64,000 bases of DNA. Source: Weissella kandleri (lineage in GTDB: Bacteria; Bacillota; Bacilli; Lactobacillales; Lactobacillaceae). The DNA is taken from positions 259,142 through 323,141 of the forward strand of contig NZ_JQBP01000002.1 in the NCBI RefSeq assembly GCF_001438705.1, read 5' to 3'. The position numbers and the translations under genes are program-made. Of this stretch, positions 1-8,237 are shown piece by piece. The notes under the pieces were generated by a model that had not been told where the DNA came from, did no database searches, and was given only the letters and a program-made list of their open reading frames with translations. Each line of letters begins with the position of its first letter. Positions within the stretch are counted from its first letter, which is position 1.

Positions 1-657
1 CTATCAGAAGATGTGACGGTAGATGAGGCGGTCGTTAAAATGCAAACGACGGTGGGTGATATTGATATTAAATTATTCCCGAAGTATGCGCCATTAGCGG
101 TTGAAAACTTTATCACGCATGCGCAAGAAGGGTATTATAATAATACAAGTTTCCACCGGGTCTTAAAGGATTTCATGATTCAAGGGGGCGATCCAAAATC
201 AGCCGAGGATCCTAACGCTGATGATTTAGGAGCAGGCGGTAAGTCGATTTGGGCGTCTGGTATGCATCAAAATCATAAAATCGATTCTGGAAACGGTTTT
301 AAAAACGAAATTTCATATAGTTTGTATAATTTACGGGGGGCCCTGTCGATGGCTAATGCAGGACCTGATACGAATGGTTCTCAATTTTTTATTAATCAAA
401 ATGGACAAGATATGACATCTGAATTAGATGCTTCTAGTTATCCTGATAAGATTGTTGAAGCATACAAAAAAGGTGGAAATCCAAATTTAGATGGTAACTA
501 TACTGTTTTCGGACAAGTGACAGCCGGGATGGAAATCGTTGATCAGATTGCAAACGCCGATGTAACAACCAATCAGAGTGGCGAAAGTTCAAAGCCTAAG
601 GATCCAGTTAAGATTAATGGGATTCAAGTTATTCAATCAGCGGCCACAAATGAGTAA
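1..657 (+). CDS. Peptidylprolyl isomerase, cyclophilin type (5'-truncated)
   Basis: Cyclophilin-type peptidyl-prolyl cis-trans isomerase that speeds folding at proline bonds. The reading frame is open to the left window edge, so the true start, and any lipoprotein signal typical of exported LAB cyclophilins, lies outside; a GTG at position 13 is only the first start-like codon. Visible motifs are [24 protein letters not shown] and NGSQFFI, which form the active site and include the catalytic Arg of FHR. The sequence after the catalytic core (about 45 residues, with GESSKPKDP) is longer than in minimal cytosolic cyclophilins and differs from the second cyclophilin at 62.2 kb. That it is exported is an inference. 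Confidence 0.9.
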   Translation, partial: LSEDVTVDEAVVKMQTTVGDIDIKLFPKYAPLAVENFITHAQEGYYNNTSFHRVLKDFMIQGGDPKSAEDPNADDLGAGGKSIWASGMHQNHKIDSGNGFKNEISYSLYNLRGALSMANAGPDTNGSQFFINQNGQDMTSELDASSYPDKIVEAYKKGGNPNLDGNYTVFGQVTAGMEIVDQIANADVTTNQSGESSKPKDPVKINGIQVIQSAATNE

Positions 658-679
658 GCTGTATTAAAGGAAATTAAAA

Positions 680-714
680 AAGAAGGTCTTCTCTTGAGAA
701 GGTCTTCTTTTATT
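680..714. terminator. Rho-independent terminator, probably bidirectional
   Basis: A 14-bp stem (arms 680-693 and 696-709, two G-U pairs) is followed by a T-rich tail. It lies between convergent genes, so it can serve the cyclophilin gene and the stress protein gene. Confidence 0.85.
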
Positions 715-741
715 TATTGATAAAGATTAGTGGAATAAGCT

Positions 742-1191
742 TTAATTTTGCACAATCATAACATCTGTCTTTGAATTTTGAACCACAAAGGAAGCGACTG
801 AGCCGACAATTAAACGTTCAAGCCGGCTTAGTCCTGATTTTCCAATCACTGTTAAATCGTTGTCATGATCTTGAGGGAATTCAGTTGCAATTACCTTTTT
901 TGGTGAACCAAAACGCATGTGAATATCAATATCTAAATCAGGGAATAATTCAAGGACTTGATCACGATAACCTTCAAGCCGAGTTTGTGAATCTTGAACC
1001 AAGTGGTAGACGACATCACCCGTTACGGAAATTGCAGCAACACCAGACATAGAATTAGTATCAATTACGTAGAGTAAGTCCAGATGTGCTGAATCGCGGT
1101 GCGCAATGGAAGCGGCCTTATTAGCAACCTGTTCAGAAATGTCTGATCCATCAATCGGAGCTAAGATGCGTTCGTAAGTTCCATTTTTCAT
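742..1191 (-). CDS. Universal stress protein UspA family
   Basis: 149-residue single-domain universal stress protein, probably a cytosolic ATP-binding stress-response protein. The N-terminus shows the Usp pattern ILAPIDGSD. The C-terminal ATP-binding signature G-x2-G-x9-G-S is visible as GKSGLSRLERLIVGS. The start is placed at the ATG at 1191 because AGAGGA lies 5-8 bases before it; an in-frame ATG 18 bases upstream would put that Shine-Dalgarno inside the gene. The gene is monocistronic and convergent with the cyclophilin gene. The specific stress it answers to cannot be told from sequence. Confidence 0.9.
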   Translation of the reverse strand: MKNGTYERILAPIDGSDISEQVANKAASIAHRDSAHLDLLYVIDTNSMSGVAAISVTGDVVYHLVQDSQTRLEGYRDQVLELFPDLDIDIHMRFGSPKKVIATEFPQDHDNDLTVIGKSGLSRLERLIVGSVASFVVQNSKTDVMIVQN

Positions 1192-1371
1192 AATCTGTTC
1201 CTCTTTCATTTATAACTTGCTTTAATTATACCGTAAATTTGAATTTATGTAAGGGGTTACACATAAAAAGGTTAAATTCATGTCATAAAAAAGATAGGAC
1301 AATTCACTGAAATGGTGGTATTCTAAATCGATGAGAATTAATATTGTGAAAATGAGAAAAGAGGTTTAAAA

Positions 1372-2802
1372 ATGGCAGAAGAAACATCACTCTCACCAAC
1401 ACGAGTAAGCTGGATTTTAGTCGCTTTAGGGATGTTTACCTTTATGTCGACTTTGGATTCATCAATCATCAACATCGCGTTACCGGTGATTGCTAAGGAT
1501 TTAGCGATTCCGATGAACCAAGCGACTTGGTCAGTTTCAATTTATTTAATTGTGATTTCAGGGTTATTGACCTTATTTGGAAACTTAGGAGATCAAGTTG
1601 GAAAGATTCAAGTCTTTAAGTGGGGAACATATATCTTTACGTTAGGTTCATTTTTGGCTGGAATTAATTTAGGCTTAGGCTTTTTGTTATTTTCCCGGGT
1701 AGTACAAGCGATTGGAGCAGCCATGACGATGAGTAATTCATTTGGAATTTCCACGACGGTTGCGCCTGCTCATATGCGGGCACGGGCGATGGCAACGATT
1801 GCCATGTTCGTGTCGTTAGGTGCGATTGCCGGACCCGCTGTGGGGGGCTTGATTTTGTCCGTTCTATCATGGTCATTTATTTTTTGGATTAATGTGCCTT
1901 TGGGGATTATCACTATTATTTTAGGAGCGTTTATTTTTCCTAAGTCTCAGCGTGCTAAGCAAGCAGTGAAAATTGACTGGTGGGGAACCTTGGTTTTCTT
2001 TTCATTAGTAGCAATTTTCTTTGGAGGCATTAATGTGGCGCAAGAACAAGGCTTTACCGCACCCATTCCAGTCTTATCGTATGTACTTAGTTTAGGATTG
2101 TTATGGTTCTTTATTAAGTGGGAACAAAAAGTTAAGTACCCTTTGCTTGACTTGACTATCTTTAAGACGAAGATGTTTACCTTGTCAGTCATTACATCAT
2201 TTTTGGTGTTTGCTTCAGGTTTCTTTATCAATGTGTTGTTGCCTTTCTATTTAGAGAATTTGCGCCACATCGAGCCGGGAAAAGCTGGAATGTTTATGAT
2301 GTCTTATCCTTTGGCCATGTTACTGGGAACCCCAATTTCGGGGATGGTAGCTGATCAGTTCGATCGGGAATATGTCACTTTCTTTGCTTTAACGGGGATT
2401 GCTTTTGGAATGTCAGGATGGCTCTTTATGGGTTAGAATACCCCAATGTATTGGGTAGTTTTCTTGAGCGCTCTGACGGGATTCTCAACGGCGTTCTTTA
2501 ATTCACCTAATAATGCCATTACGATGTCTAATGCACCGCAAGACAAGCTCGGTGTCGCTGGAGCCGTGAATGCCTTAGCACGAAATGTGGGGATGATTAC
2601 AGGAACTACAATTGTTACTACAACTTTGTATATTTCCATGTCGCACCAATTAGGACGTAAAATTACAACCTTTCCGGTGGATAACCCCAACGTTTTTGTG
2701 AATGGGTTACATTTTTCCATGTTCTTTGGAATGATGTTGGTTATCATTGCCTGGTTATTGACGGGTTATCGCTTGATCTTACGGTTGAAAAACAAAATTT
2801 AA
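1372..2802 (+). pseudogene. DHA2/EmrB-QacA family MFS efflux transporter, interrupted by an in-frame amber stop
   Basis: A 14-helix drug:H+ antiporter of the DHA2 type, 476 codons. The early motif LDSSIINIALP lies at residues 29-39 and the motif-A region GNLGDQVGK at about 70-78. Codon 355 (2434-2436) is TAG, after which the same frame continues without any indel through NTPMYWVVFLSALTG and further membrane segments to a TAA at 2800-2802. So one substitution separates this from an intact transporter. The 5' part alone would encode 354 residues lacking the last helices. The start at 1372 has AGAGG eight bases upstream. A sequencing error, a recent nonsense mutation, or amber readthrough all fit; loss of function is the simplest reading. 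Confidence 0.85.
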
Positions 2803-2813
2803 TTTGATATAAT
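2785..2813 (+). promoter_or_regulatory. Strong sigma-A promoter for the ncRNA
   Basis: TTGAAA (2785-2790), a 17-base spacer and TATAAT (2808-2813), with an extended -10 TG two bases upstream. It overlaps the 3' end of the transporter gene and points into the structured intergenic region. Confidence 0.85.
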
Positions 2814-2819
2814 TAGTTC

Positions 2820-3064
2820 ATGCGATGAGTCGAGAAAGATTAATACGTTAATCTTTTATTAAACGGCCAACATTAACACCCGCATGGTGGTTGGTGCAAA
2901 TGATGTTGTGGAACTGAATTTGCTGCATATGACTAATATTTGTATTTGTTTACAAATAGTGTACGTTGACAGTTAGCTATGCTAGCTCCTGAGTTGATGC
3001 AGGTCTTACATCAACATTGCCAAACATAAAACCCTACAGTCTGTTACAGATTGTAGGGTTTTTG
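2820..3064 (+). ncRNA. Candidate structured non-coding RNA, ~245 nt, family not recognised
   Basis: A 333-base gap holds a near-consensus promoter, a run of stable hairpins and an intrinsic terminator, with no convincing reading frame. Perfect hairpins are seen at 2835-2856 (9 bp, TACG loop), 2943-2958 (7 bp) and 2993-3015 (7 bp), then a terminator stem at 3028-3061. A separate extended -10 promoter just after the terminator serves yvlD-hprK, so the element looks like a free-standing RNA and not simply a leader. It is not obviously tmRNA, RNase P RNA, SRP RNA or a T-box. 6S RNA and other large Firmicutes RNA classes such as raiA were not excluded. Confidence 0.7.
3028..3064 (+). terminator. 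Rho-independent terminator of the ncRNA
   Basis: AAACCCTACA pairs with TGTAGGGTTT, with an inner TCTG/CAGA extension, and is followed by a T run. Confidence 0.9.
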
Positions 3065-3071
3065 TTATAAT
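3063..3071 (+). promoter_or_regulatory. Extended -10 promoter for yvlD-hprK
   Basis: TGTTATAAT matches the extended -10 form and sits directly at the end of the ncRNA terminator, about 60 bases before yvlD. No good -35 box is visible. Confidence 0.6.
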
Positions 3072-3135
3072 GAAATTAATCTTTGGTTTAAATAACTTTT
3101 TAAGCCAATGTAAATTGCTTTGAAGGGAAATTATT

Positions 3136-3495
3136 ATGAGAATAACACGGTTTTCATTTTGGCAACGGTTAATCATTAATACCATTATGTTATTAGCTTT
3201 AGCAGGTTTATTTTCACAAGGTCTTTATGTTCAAAATATTTGGACGGCCTTTTTAGCCTCAATTGTTTTGGGGATTCTAAATATTTTTGTTAAGCCAATT
3301 TTGCAAATTTTGAGTCTACCTTTGACGTTCTTTACGTTTGGGCTATTCTCATTTGTGGTTAATGCTTTTGTCTTGTGGTTGACGAGTTGGTTTGTTGGAC
3401 CTGGCTTTCAGTTTACGAGTTTTGGCTGGGCGTTTCTGATTTCGTTAATTATGTCATTTGTGAATGCCATTCTATCGGATTATTTTAGTCGCTAA
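3136..3495 (+). CDS. YvlD-like phage holin superfamily IV membrane protein
   Basis: 119-residue integral membrane protein with about four hydrophobic segments and almost no soluble parts. The pattern ILNIFVKPILQILSLPLTFFTFG is typical of the YvlD/DUF360 family (Pfam Phage_holin_4_2). In Bacillus subtilis yvlD lies immediately before hprK, and the same order is kept here, which supports the call. GAAGGGA lies eight bases before the ATG. The hprK start follows 13 bases after the stop, so the two are probably co-transcribed. Function unknown; despite the family name nothing suggests a phage origin. Confidence 0.85.
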   Translation: MRITRFSFWQRLIINTIMLLALAGLFSQGLYVQNIWTAFLASIVLGILNIFVKPILQILSLPLTFFTFGLFSFVVNAFVLWLTSWFVGPGFQFTSFGWAFLISLIMSFVNAILSDYFSR

Positions 3496-3508
3496 GGGAG
3501 CACTAATT

Positions 3509-4447
3509 ATGGGAAAAACAATTCAAGTTAAAGATTTATTATCGAATACACGGTTAAGTGTGGTGCAAGGTCAAGAATATTTAAATCGTCCCATTGTGAC
3601 CGCTGATATTTCACGGCCAGGTTTGGAAATGACGGGTTATTTTGATTATTATGCTCCTGAGCGTATTCAATTAATGGGGATTACGGAGACAACTTTTGCG
3701 CAGCGGATGACACATGATGAATTGCTGATGATTGCGCGTAAAATGATGGATCCGCGGACGCCAGCGTTTGTGGTGTCAACTTGGCGTAAATTACCAGTTG
3801 AATTTTTACAAATTGCAGCTGAAAATAAAATTCCTGTTTTGGAGACTGAATTAACGTCATCTCAAATCTTAGCTAATATGACCTATTACCTATCCGGACA
3901 ATTGGCTGATCGGCAATCGGTGCATGGCGTTTTGGTTGATATTTATGGCCTGGGGGTTTTGATTACCGGTGATTCAGGGGTTGGTAAGTCTGAAACGGCC
4001 TTAGAATTAGTTCAGCGGGGCCACCGTTTGATTGCCGATGATCGGGTCGACATTTATCAACGTGACGAAGAAAACTTAGTCGGCGAAGCCCCTGCGATTC
4101 TAAGACATCTAATGGAACTACGGGGAGTCGGAATTATCGATGTCTTAAACCTCTTTGGAGCTGGAGCAGTACGTGATCATTCCACGATTGCGTTCAACTT
4201 ACATTTGGCTAAGTGGGATAAAGATACTAAATTTGACCGTTTAGGCAATGGCGAAGATTATATTACTGTGCAAGGGGTTCGTTTGCCGCGCATGGTCTTG
4301 CCAGTTCAAACTGGGCGAAACTTAGCCGTATTGATTGAGACGGCCGCTAAGAACTTCCGTGCTAAGAAAATGGGATTTGATGCGACAGAAACGTTTAACA
4401 AAAATTTGAATGCGTTGATTGAAAAAAATTCACCAAAAGATGAATAG
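3509..4447 (+). CDS. hprK: HPr kinase/phosphorylase
   Basis: Bifunctional enzyme that phosphorylates HPr on Ser46 when glycolytic intermediates are high and removes the phosphate when they are low, so setting CcpA-dependent carbon catabolite repression. 312 residues, normal length. The Walker A motif GDSGVGKS is at residues 154-161, the catalytic His is in SVHG (139), and the family signature ELRGVGIIDV follows. The ATG at 3509 is chosen because AAGGGAG lies just upstream; upstream in-frame starts fall inside yvlD. Its substrate HPr (7933-8196) keeps Ser46. Confidence 0.98.
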   Translation: MGKTIQVKDLLSNTRLSVVQGQEYLNRPIVTADISRPGLEMTGYFDYYAPERIQLMGITETTFAQRMTHDELLMIARKMMDPRTPAFVVSTWRKLPVEFLQIAAENKIPVLETELTSSQILANMTYYLSGQLADRQSVHGVLVDIYGLGVLITGDSGVGKSETALELVQRGHRLIADDRVDIYQRDEENLVGEAPAILRHLMELRGVGIIDVLNLFGAGAVRDHSTIAFNLHLAKWDKDTKFDRLGNGEDYITVQGVRLPRMVLPVQTGRNLAVLIETAAKNFRAKKMGFDATETFNKNLNALIEKNSPKDE

Positions 4448-4463
4448 TTATCGTGAAAAAAGA

Positions 4464-4477
4464 TGTAAACGCTTTAT
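4464..4477 (+). promoter_or_regulatory. cre-like site before gpsA
   Basis: TGTAAACGCTTTAT differs at one position from the consensus TGWAARCGYTWNCW. It lies just upstream of a possible promoter TTTAAA (4484-4489), 17-base spacer, TAATCT (4507-4512) with an extended -10 TG. CcpA control of gpsA-galU is an inference. Confidence 0.55.
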
Positions 4478-4549
4478 AAATCGTTTAAATTTTCATAAAA
4501 GTATGGTAATCTAATACAGTAATTGTTGTGATTACTGAGGAGGAAGCTT

Positions 4550-5569
4550 TTGAAACAAACAAAAATTGCAGTGCTCGGCGCTGGATCTTGGGGAACCGCT
4601 TTGGCAAACGTCGCTGCTGAAAATGGCAATCAAATAATGCTTTGGGCGCACCGTGCTGTCACGGTAGAAGAGATTAATTCTCGGCATACGAACAAACAAT
4701 ACTTAGGTGACCGCGTGTTACAAGCCAATATTCAAGCGACTACAGATTTAAAGGCAGCCGTTGATGGTGCTGAGATCGTTTTGAGTGTGGTTCCTACGAA
4801 AGCGACGCGCGAAGTGGCCAAGCAGCTAAACCAAGCGCTGGTGGAATTGCGGCAATCCGTGATTATTGTAGCAGCTACCAAAGGTTTGGAGCCTGAAACT
4901 TATAAATTTGCTTCACAGATGATTGAAGAAGAAGTCATGCCGCAAAATCTAACAGGTTTAGCGGTCTTGGCCGGTCCTTCACATGCTGAAGGAGTCATTA
5001 AGCATGATCCAACGACGGTCGTGGCGGTCAGCAAGCAATTGTCGATAGCAAAACAAGTGCAAGCGGCGATGAGTAATGCTACTTTCCGCGTTTATACCAA
5101 TGATGATGTCGTTGGGGCCGAACTCGGGGGTGCTTTGAAAAATGTCATTGCGATTGCGGCGGGGACGTTGCAAAGCTTAGGTTATGATGCCAACGCCAAA
5201 GCGGCACTGTTTACGCGTGGCTTAAACGAAATGACGCAATTGGGTCGTTCATATGGTGCCAACGCTATGACCTTTATGGGCTTAGCTGGTGTTGGTGATT
5301 TGTTTGCAACAGCAACTTCTGAACATTCACGAAATTTCAAGGCCGGTATGCAATTTGGTCAAGGAAAGACGATGGATGAAGTCATTGACAATATGGGAAT
5401 GGTGATTGAAGGAATTTCAACAACCAAGGTGGTGCACGATCTTGCGCAACAAAAAGGGGTTGAAATGCCAATTTCAGAAGCCGTCTATCAGGTGCTGTAT
5501 GCACAAGAAGATCCCAAAATAGCAATTAATAACTTAATGGAACGTCCATTACAACAAGAAGGGAAGTAA
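4550..5569 (+). CDS. gpsA: Glycerol-3-phosphate dehydrogenase [NAD(P)+]
   Basis: Reduces dihydroxyacetone phosphate to sn-glycerol-3-phosphate for phospholipid and teichoic acid synthesis; cytosolic. 339 residues, normal length. The dinucleotide-binding motif GAGSWGTA is at residues 10-17, and the catalytic Lys is in the conserved [10 protein letters not shown] near 196. The start is a TTG at 4550, fixed by a strong GAGGAGGAA box at the right spacing and by the N-terminal alignment. galU follows after seven bases, so the two form an operon. In a heterofermenter this enzyme depends on triosephosphate isomerase (see tpiA) for its substrate. Confidence 0.97.
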   Translation: MKQTKIAVLGAGSWGTALANVAAENGNQIMLWAHRAVTVEEINSRHTNKQYLGDRVLQANIQATTDLKAAVDGAEIVLSVVPTKATREVAKQLNQALVELRQSVIIVAATKGLEPETYKFASQMIEEEVMPQNLTGLAVLAGPSHAEGVIKHDPTTVVAVSKQLSIAKQVQAAMSNATFRVYTNDDVVGAELGGALKNVIAIAAGTLQSLGYDANAKAALFTRGLNEMTQLGRSYGANAMTFMGLAGVGDLFATATSEHSRNFKAGMQFGQGKTMDEVIDNMGMVIEGISTTKVVHDLAQQKGVEMPISEAVYQVLYAQEDPKIAINNLMERPLQQEGK

Positions 5570-5576
5570 ATTTAAT

Positions 5577-6452
5577 ATGAAACCAGTACGTAAAGCGATT
5601 ATTCCAGCTGCCGGTTTGGGAACCCGTTTTTTGCCTGCTACAAAGGCTTTAGCTAAGGAAATGTTGCCGATTGTGGATAAGCCTACCATTCAATTTATCA
5701 TTGAAGAGGCCTTGGCTTCTGGAATTGAAGACATTGTGATTGTTGATGGAAAGTCAAAGCGTTCAATTGAAGACCATTTTGATTCAAATCCAGAGTTGGA
5801 AAATAATTTGAAAGAAAAAGGTAAGGACGAATTGTTGAAGTTGGTTGAAGAAACAACCGATATTAACTTGTACTTTATTCGGCAATCACATCCTCGTGGA
5901 CTTGGGGATGCCGTATTAACAGCTAAGTCATTTATTGGAAATGAGCCTTTCGTGGTGATGTTAGGTGACGACTTGATGACAGATGAAAAGCCTTTGACTA
6001 AGCAATTGATCGAACGTTACGAGCAAACGGGAGATTCAACTTTGGCCGTTATGAACGTTCCACATGATCAAGTATCAGAATATGGTGTGATTGATCCTGA
6101 ATCTGAAGTAACGCCTGGATTGCACAAAGTTTCAAGTTTCGTGGAGAAGCCTAAGCCTGAAGATGCTCCATCTGATTTAGCCATTATCGGACGTTACCTT
6201 TTGACACCCGAGATTTTTGAAGAATTGGAAAAGACTAAGCCCGGTAAGGGAAACGAAGTGCAATTGACTGATGCAATTGATACATTGAATCAACGGCAAC
6301 ATGTTTATGCCCATGAATTCACTGGAAAGCGTTACGATATTGGTTCAAAGATTGGTTTCTTGACGACTAATATTGAATTTGGTTTGCAACACCCACAAAC
6401 TGGAGCCGCTTTGAAAACATATTTGAAAGACTTAGCTAAAAAGTTAGACTAA
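5577..6452 (+). CDS. galU: UTP--glucose-1-phosphate uridylyltransferase
   Basis: Makes UDP-glucose from glucose-1-phosphate and UTP, feeding cell-wall and exopolysaccharide glycosylation and galactose metabolism. 291 residues. The nucleotidyltransferase signature [19 protein letters not shown] is at residues 13-31, followed by the metal-binding GDDL and the substrate motif VEKP. It lies seven bases behind gpsA with AAGGGAAG as ribosome binding site and ends in a clear terminator, so gpsA-galU is a two-gene operon that links lipid-precursor and sugar-nucleotide supply. Confidence 0.97.
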   Translation: MKPVRKAIIPAAGLGTRFLPATKALAKEMLPIVDKPTIQFIIEEALASGIEDIVIVDGKSKRSIEDHFDSNPELENNLKEKGKDELLKLVEETTDINLYFIRQSHPRGLGDAVLTAKSFIGNEPFVVMLGDDLMTDEKPLTKQLIERYEQTGDSTLAVMNVPHDQVSEYGVIDPESEVTPGLHKVSSFVEKPKPEDAPSDLAIIGRYLLTPEIFEELEKTKPGKGNEVQLTDAIDTLNQRQHVYAHEFTGKRYDIGSKIGFLTTNIEFGLQHPQTGAALKTYLKDLAKKLD

Positions 6453-6464
6453 TGTTGAATGTTG

Positions 6465-6497
6465 AAGGTTAGATTGAATCAAATCTAGCCTTTTTTA
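6465..6497 (+). terminator. Rho-independent terminator after galU
   Basis: An 11-bp stem (AAGGTTAGATT with AATCTAGCCTT) followed by six T. Confidence 0.9.
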
Positions 6498-6609
6498 TTT
6501 GTTAAATTATTTACGAAATGCGAGAAGCTATAATCTTTTAACATTTTGTGATAAAATCATGGTTATTCATTAGGGCATGCGAGAGTGTGCTGAAAGGAGT
6601 GGCAGTGAA

Positions 6610-7533
6610 ATGGAACATTATCAGACGATTGTGATTGGAGCTGGTCCTGGTGGGATGACAGCGGCAATTTATACCGCTCGTGCTAATTTACGGACGTTAA
6701 TGTTAGACCGCGGTATTTATGGCGGACAGATGAATAATACTGCTGAAATTGAAAATTATCCGGGCTATGTTAGAATCCAAGGTCCTGAGCTGGCAGAAAA
6801 AATGTTTGCTTCAACGGAACAGCTAGGCGTGGAGTATGCGTTTGGGAATGTGGAACATGTGAAGCGAGCAGATCAGCAATGGTTAGTGCAGACGGATATG
6901 GACCAATATACCGCGGATGTCGTTATAATTGCGACGGGTTCACAGTATCGAAAGCTAGGAGTACCTGGTGAGGACAATTACGCGGGTCGCGGAGTATCAT
7001 ATTGTGCAGTTTGTGATGGGGCGTTCTTTAAAAAACAACATGTAGCGGTCATTGGTGGTGGCGATTCAGCCTTGGAAGAAGCCAGTTATTTAGCAGGAAT
7101 CGTAGATCATGTTACGGTGATTCACCGGCGGGATCAATTACGGGCTCAAAAAATTTTGCAAGATCGCGCATTTGCCAATGAAAAAATCGATTTTATGTGG
7201 AATACCGAAGTGACTAAAATTGAAGGTGACGATAAAAAAGTTCAACAGCTGCAACTCGTTAATAATCAAACACAAGCCACGTCTGAATTAGCTGTGGCAG
7301 GGGTCTTCATTTATGTTGGATTATTGCCAGTTGCTGAACCTTTTAATGATTTAGCCATTACGAATTCAGAAGGTTGGATTGAAACCAATGAGCAAATGGA
7401 AACGCGGCAGCCAGGTATTTTTGCCTTAGGGGATGTCCGAGCCAAAACTTTACGACAAATCACAACGGCCGTGGGGGATGCAGCAATTGCCGGGCAAAAT
7501 GCATTTGCTTATCATGAACAATTAAAGGATTAG
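6610..7533 (+). CDS. trxB: Thioredoxin reductase (NADPH)
   Basis: FAD enzyme that passes electrons from NADPH to thioredoxin, maintaining cytosolic thiols and oxygen tolerance. 307 residues. The FAD motif GAGPGG is at residues 10-15, the redox pair CAVC at 132-135, the NADPH motif GGGDSALEEA near 153, and the C-terminal GDVR FAD signature is present. The ATG at 6610 is chosen because AAAGGAG lies upstream; an in-frame ATG at 6577 would give a poor N-terminal extension. A small conserved-looking gene follows and may be co-transcribed. Confidence 0.96.
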   Translation: MEHYQTIVIGAGPGGMTAAIYTARANLRTLMLDRGIYGGQMNNTAEIENYPGYVRIQGPELAEKMFASTEQLGVEYAFGNVEHVKRADQQWLVQTDMDQYTADVVIIATGSQYRKLGVPGEDNYAGRGVSYCAVCDGAFFKKQHVAVIGGGDSALEEASYLAGIVDHVTVIHRRDQLRAQKILQDRAFANEKIDFMWNTEVTKIEGDDKKVQQLQLVNNQTQATSELAVAGVFIYVGLLPVAEPFNDLAITNSEGWIETNEQMETRQPGIFALGDVRAKTLRQITTAVGDAAIAGQNAFAYHEQLKD

Positions 7534-7571
7534 CAAATTTTTTCAAAAAAATGATGCAAGGTGGTGACGTC

Positions 7572-7751
7572 ATGGATTATAATAAATTACTAGAGCAGCT
7601 TCGTCAGGGTGAGATTGATGAGTTTCAATTAACGCCAGCTGAATTTTCAACTTTTTATGAAGCGTGGCGCAATTATCCTTATCAAAATGTAATCCGCGGG
7701 GTGGCCGCTCGAGGGGGCCTTGTTACCTATCAACGTGCAAAATCAAAGTGA
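7572..7751 (+). CDS. Small hypothetical protein (59 aa)
   Basis: No family recognised. The predicted product begins MDYNKLLEQLRQGEIDEF, is soluble, and looks like one or two helices followed by a basic GVAARGG-type tail ending RAKSK. The ATG at 7572 has AAGGTGG at a good distance; an in-frame ATG at 7551 would lack one. It lies 38 bases after trxB in the same direction with no terminator between, so it is probably expressed with trxB. A 9-bp inverted repeat follows at 7761-7801. Confidence 0.65.
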   Translation: MDYNKLLEQLRQGEIDEFQLTPAEFSTFYEAWRNYPYQNVIRGVAARGGLVTYQRAKSK

Positions 7752-7760
7752 TCAGCTTAG

Positions 7761-7801
7761 CATTTAGTGAATAACTTTTTAGCTAGTCTGAGCACTAAAT
7801 G
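7761..7801. repeat. Perfect 9-bp inverted repeat after the trxB unit
   Basis: CATTTAGTG at 7761-7769 and its reverse complement at 7793-7801. No T tract follows, so it is not a classic terminator. It lies just upstream of the ptsH cre site. Confidence 0.6.
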
Positions 7802-7821
7802 TAAATAATGTACGTGCAAAT

Positions 7822-7859
7822 TGTAAACGTTTGCAAAAAACATAAAATATCGTTATAAT
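7822..7859 (+). promoter_or_regulatory. ptsHI promoter with overlapping cre operator
   Basis: The cre TGTAAACGTTTGCA (7822-7835) fits the consensus TGWAARCGYTWNCW at every position. It overlaps the -35 box TTGCAA (7831-7836), which is followed by a 17-base spacer and TATAAT (7854-7859). The placement predicts repression by CcpA through blocked polymerase binding. Confidence 0.8.
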
Positions 7860-7932
7860 TATTCTTGTAAGTAGGAGTTAGCTTCTAATTATCAATAGAA
7901 TAATGAATATAATTAAAAGGGAGTATTCTATC

Positions 7933-8196
7933 ATGGAATCACGCGAATTTCACATTGTAGCCGAAACAGGTATCCACGCACGTCCAGCAACTTTGTTGGT
8001 CCAAACTGCATCAAAGTTTTCATCAAACATCACACTATCATACGATGGTAAGGATGTTAACTTGAAGTCAATCATGGGTGTAATGTCGCTTGGTGTGGGA
8101 CAACATGCTGATGTTAAGATTACCGCAGATGGTGATGACGCCGCTGAAGCAATCGAAGCCATCGCACAAACGATGACAAATGAAGGATTAGCATAA
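7933..8196 (+). CDS. ptsH: Phosphocarrier protein HPr
   Basis: Small carrier of the PEP-dependent sugar phosphotransferase system. 87 residues. His15, the site phosphorylated by enzyme I, is in GIHARPA, and Ser46, the site phosphorylated by HprK, is in LKSIMG, so both catalytic and regulatory roles are kept. The ATG at 7933 follows AAGGGAG; an in-frame ATG 30 bases upstream lacks such a site. ptsI follows after 41 bases as an operon. HPr-Ser-P would act with CcpA at the cre sites in this window, including the one on its own promoter. Confidence 0.98.
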   Translation: MESREFHIVAETGIHARPATLLVQTASKFSSNITLSYDGKDVNLKSIMGVMSLGVGQHADVKITADGDDAAEAIEAIAQTMTNEGLA

Positions 8197-8237
8197 ATCC
8201 AACGCTGAATATTGCACGAGTATGAAGGGAGTCTATG

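Noticed and set aside
771..1052. Plus-strand frame opposite the universal stress protein gene
   Set aside because: Fully inside a clear Usp gene and without a ribosome binding site.
2820..3064. T-box, tmRNA, SRP RNA or RNase P RNA as identity of the ncRNA
   Set aside because: No T-box core, no tag frame, and none of the conserved core sequences of SRP or RNase P RNA were found.
3136..3495. Phage holin as a sign of a prophage
   Set aside because: The YvlD-hprK gene order is a normal chromosomal arrangement in Firmicutes, and no phage genes are near.
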